In this document: piece after piece, positions 6,224 to 7,090 of the stretch
How the letters are laid out: every line of letters starts with the position of its first letter
How positions within the stretch are numbered: position 1 is the first letter of the stretch
Assembly: GCA_030667885.1 (NCBI GenBank)
Contig: DAOUVA010000227.1
Span: 1-7,090 of the forward strand
DNA length: 7,090 bases
Direction: 5' to 3'
From: Phycisphaerae bacterium
GTDB lineage: Bacteria > Planctomycetota > Phycisphaerae > Sedimentisphaerales > Anaerobacaceae
Notes under the pieces: generated by a model
The model's input: the letters and a program-made list of their open reading frames with translations, nothing else
What the model was told of the DNA's origin: nothing
Database searches by the model: none
Position numbers and translations under genes: made by a program

Positions 6224-6724
6224 TTACAGGGGATTGTTTTCCTCGTCCCGCCTGCGCTCTTGATCGGTGAAATCCTCATCGTAGTGAGAATTTCTGATTT
6301 TGTGTCTTTTCGCATATCGTTCCAGGGGTTTTGCCAGCTTTGAGAGACCCGCAAGGACAATAATTGCAATAAGAGTCGATACGACCGCAAGGTCGTGAAA
6401 GCCGGCCCCACAAGCCATTCCAATACTTGCAACGAGCCAGATGGTTGCTGCTGTTGTCAGCCCGTGTACGCCGCGCCTGTCCTGGATGAGTGCACCGGCA
6501 CCTAAAAAGCCGACACCCGTAACAATCTGAGCAGCTATCCTCGTTGTAGAACCTTCATCAACAATCATTCGTTTGGAAATTATAGTAAAGATGGCTGCTC
6601 CAAGGCATATCAGGAGATTTGTACGCAGACCCGCGGACTTACCGCTAAGCTCTCTCTCGAGGCCTACTGCCGCTCCAAGAAAAGTTGCCAAGATTATACT
6701 GAATACATCTTCCTGCCAAACCAT
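6224..6724 (-). CDS. MgtC/SapB-family membrane protein
   Basis: This 166-residue inner-membrane protein matches the MgtC/SapB N-terminal transmembrane domain: FLGAAVGLERE (15-25), SAGLRTNLLICLGAA (30-44), TGVGFLGAGALI (69-80) and VHGLTTAATIWLVASIGM (86-103). About four membrane helices are visible (roughly 7-22, 36-50, 66-80 and 88-126, the last stretch possibly two). The tail from about 136 is short, charged and soluble, without the extra C-terminal domain of virulence-type MgtC. Members have been linked to magnesium limitation and ATP synthase control in Salmonella, but most bacterial homologs have no assigned role, so no function is claimed. The ATG at 6724 has GAAAGG 7 nt upstream and starts 4 nt after the dehydroquinate synthase stop; a TTG at 6739 would overlap that gene and lacks this support. 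The pair is probably translationally coupled in one operon. Confidence 0.9.
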   Translation of the reverse strand: MVWQEDVFSIILATFLGAAVGLERELSGKSAGLRTNLLICLGAAIFTIISKRMIVDEGSTTRIAAQIVTGVGFLGAGALIQDRRGVHGLTTAATIWLVASIGMACGAGFHDLAVVSTLIAIIVLAGLSKLAKPLERYAKRHKIRNSHYDEDFTDQERRRDEENNPL

Positions 6725-6728
6725 AAAT

Positions 6729-7090
6729 CTACCTTTCAATCAGAGTTTCATCAACTTGCATGCCGAAGTGCCTGCCGGCTTTTTCGATATGGCCCAGTAC
6801 TTTATCGCCCTTCTTTAAAGCTGTGACCGAAACCGCTTTGCCGTCGGGGCTTACGAGCCGAATCGTCTCGGCGTTTTGCAGGACCAGGGTTATCGGCTGG
6901 CCTTCGGTCTCGGCCTCGATTAGCATAACAGGTCTTTTTTCGATTTTGTTCCTGCCGAGATAAGCAATCTGGCTTTTGCCCTTGAAATTCACGAGCAGGA
7001 CTTCGTCACCGGCCTTTAAGTCGGCCAGATATTTTGTCTTACCGCCCGGCGTCAGGGTATATGCGTGTACCGCTCCGGCATTGACTCGGA
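6729..7090 (-). CDS. 3-dehydroquinate synthase II, C-terminal part (runs off right edge)
   Basis: The minus-strand frame is open from base 7090 to a TAG at 6731-6729, giving about 119 C-terminal residues of a family usually 320-380 long. The start is outside the window; the GTG at 6992 is an internal valine codon. Diagnostic stretches are RVNAGAVHAY, PGGKTKYLADLKAGDEVL, ILVLQNAETIRLV-like (ITLVLQNAETIRLV), SPDGKAVSVTALKKGD and GRHFGMQVDETLIER. Family knowledge: this enzyme, first known from archaea, oxidatively deaminates 2-amino-3,7-dideoxy-D-threo-hept-6-ulosonate with NAD+ to 3-dehydroquinate, feeding aromatic amino acid synthesis without DAHP synthase. It is cytosolic and unrelated to classical AroB. 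In bacteria it is sporadic. Whether the partner ADH synthase gene lies upstream cannot be seen here. It is followed after 4 nt by the MgtC-family gene. Confidence 0.9.
   Translation of the reverse strand, partial: RVNAGAVHAYTLTPGGKTKYLADLKAGDEVLLVNFKGKSQIAYLGRNKIEKRPVMLIEAETEGQPITLVLQNAETIRLVSPDGKAVSVTALKKGDKVLGHIEKAGRHFGMQVDETLIER
6732..6737 (-). promoter_or_regulatory. Ribosome binding site deciding the MgtC-family start
   Basis: On the minus strand, GAAAGG lies within the last codons of the upstream gene and ends 7 nt before ATG 6724. This favours the ATG over the upstream TTG at 6739 and implies that ribosomes ending the upstream gene can restart here. Confidence 0.55.

Noticed and set aside
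1..7090. Mobile element, CRISPR array, tRNA or rRNA
   Set aside because: No transposase, integrase, regularly spaced repeats, cloverleaf or rRNA-like sequence was seen.

Overview
The window looks like a chromosomal segment of a Planctomycetota bacterium, probably near Phycisphaerae/Sedimentisphaerales. The best indicator is a type IV pilin-like protein with a G|FTLIELL prepilin signal and an exact H-x9-DG motif, a combination expanded in Planctomycetota and Lentisphaerota. Exported c-type cytochromes and a type II (archaeal-style) 3-dehydroquinate synthase are compatible with this. The phylum call is an inference from a few proteins.

Layout, left to right. (1) 1-1020, minus strand: N-terminal 340 codons of a membrane sensor (TM, extracytoplasmic CHASE4 domain, TM, HAMP). 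The reading frame is open to the window edge and the output domain lies outside. (2) 1021-1490: non-coding, with an imperfect hairpin. (3) 4648 down to 1491, minus strand: a tight three-gene operon of a diheme cytochrome-c peroxidase/MauG-family protein, a Tat-exported calcineurin-like metallophosphoesterase, and a monoheme c-type cytochrome lipoprotein. Gaps are 43 and 19 nt, each gene has a good Shine-Dalgarno, and a plausible TTGACA promoter precedes the first. (4) 4649-5218: AT-rich divergent intergenic region with several inverted repeats. (5) 5219-6037, plus strand: the H-x9-DG pilin-like protein. (6) 6038-6223: short region holding an apparent decayed C-terminal tail of a second pilin-like gene. 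(7) 7090 down to 6224, minus strand: C-terminal part of 3-dehydroquinate synthase II, followed after 4 nt by an MgtC/SapB-family membrane protein.

How the genes may work together: the three-gene operon sends all its products outside the cytoplasmic membrane by three routes (Sec, Tat, lipoprotein), giving three c-type hemes plus a metal-dependent hydrolase. This suggests one extracytoplasmic redox/hydrolytic module whose substrate is not evident. It is the best candidate here for an undescribed system. The monoheme lipoprotein could pass electrons to the peroxidase, but this is inference. The pilin-like gene stands alone. The dehydroquinate synthase and MgtC genes appear co-transcribed without an obvious functional link. 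I saw no rRNA, tRNA, CRISPR array, insertion sequence or phage gene.
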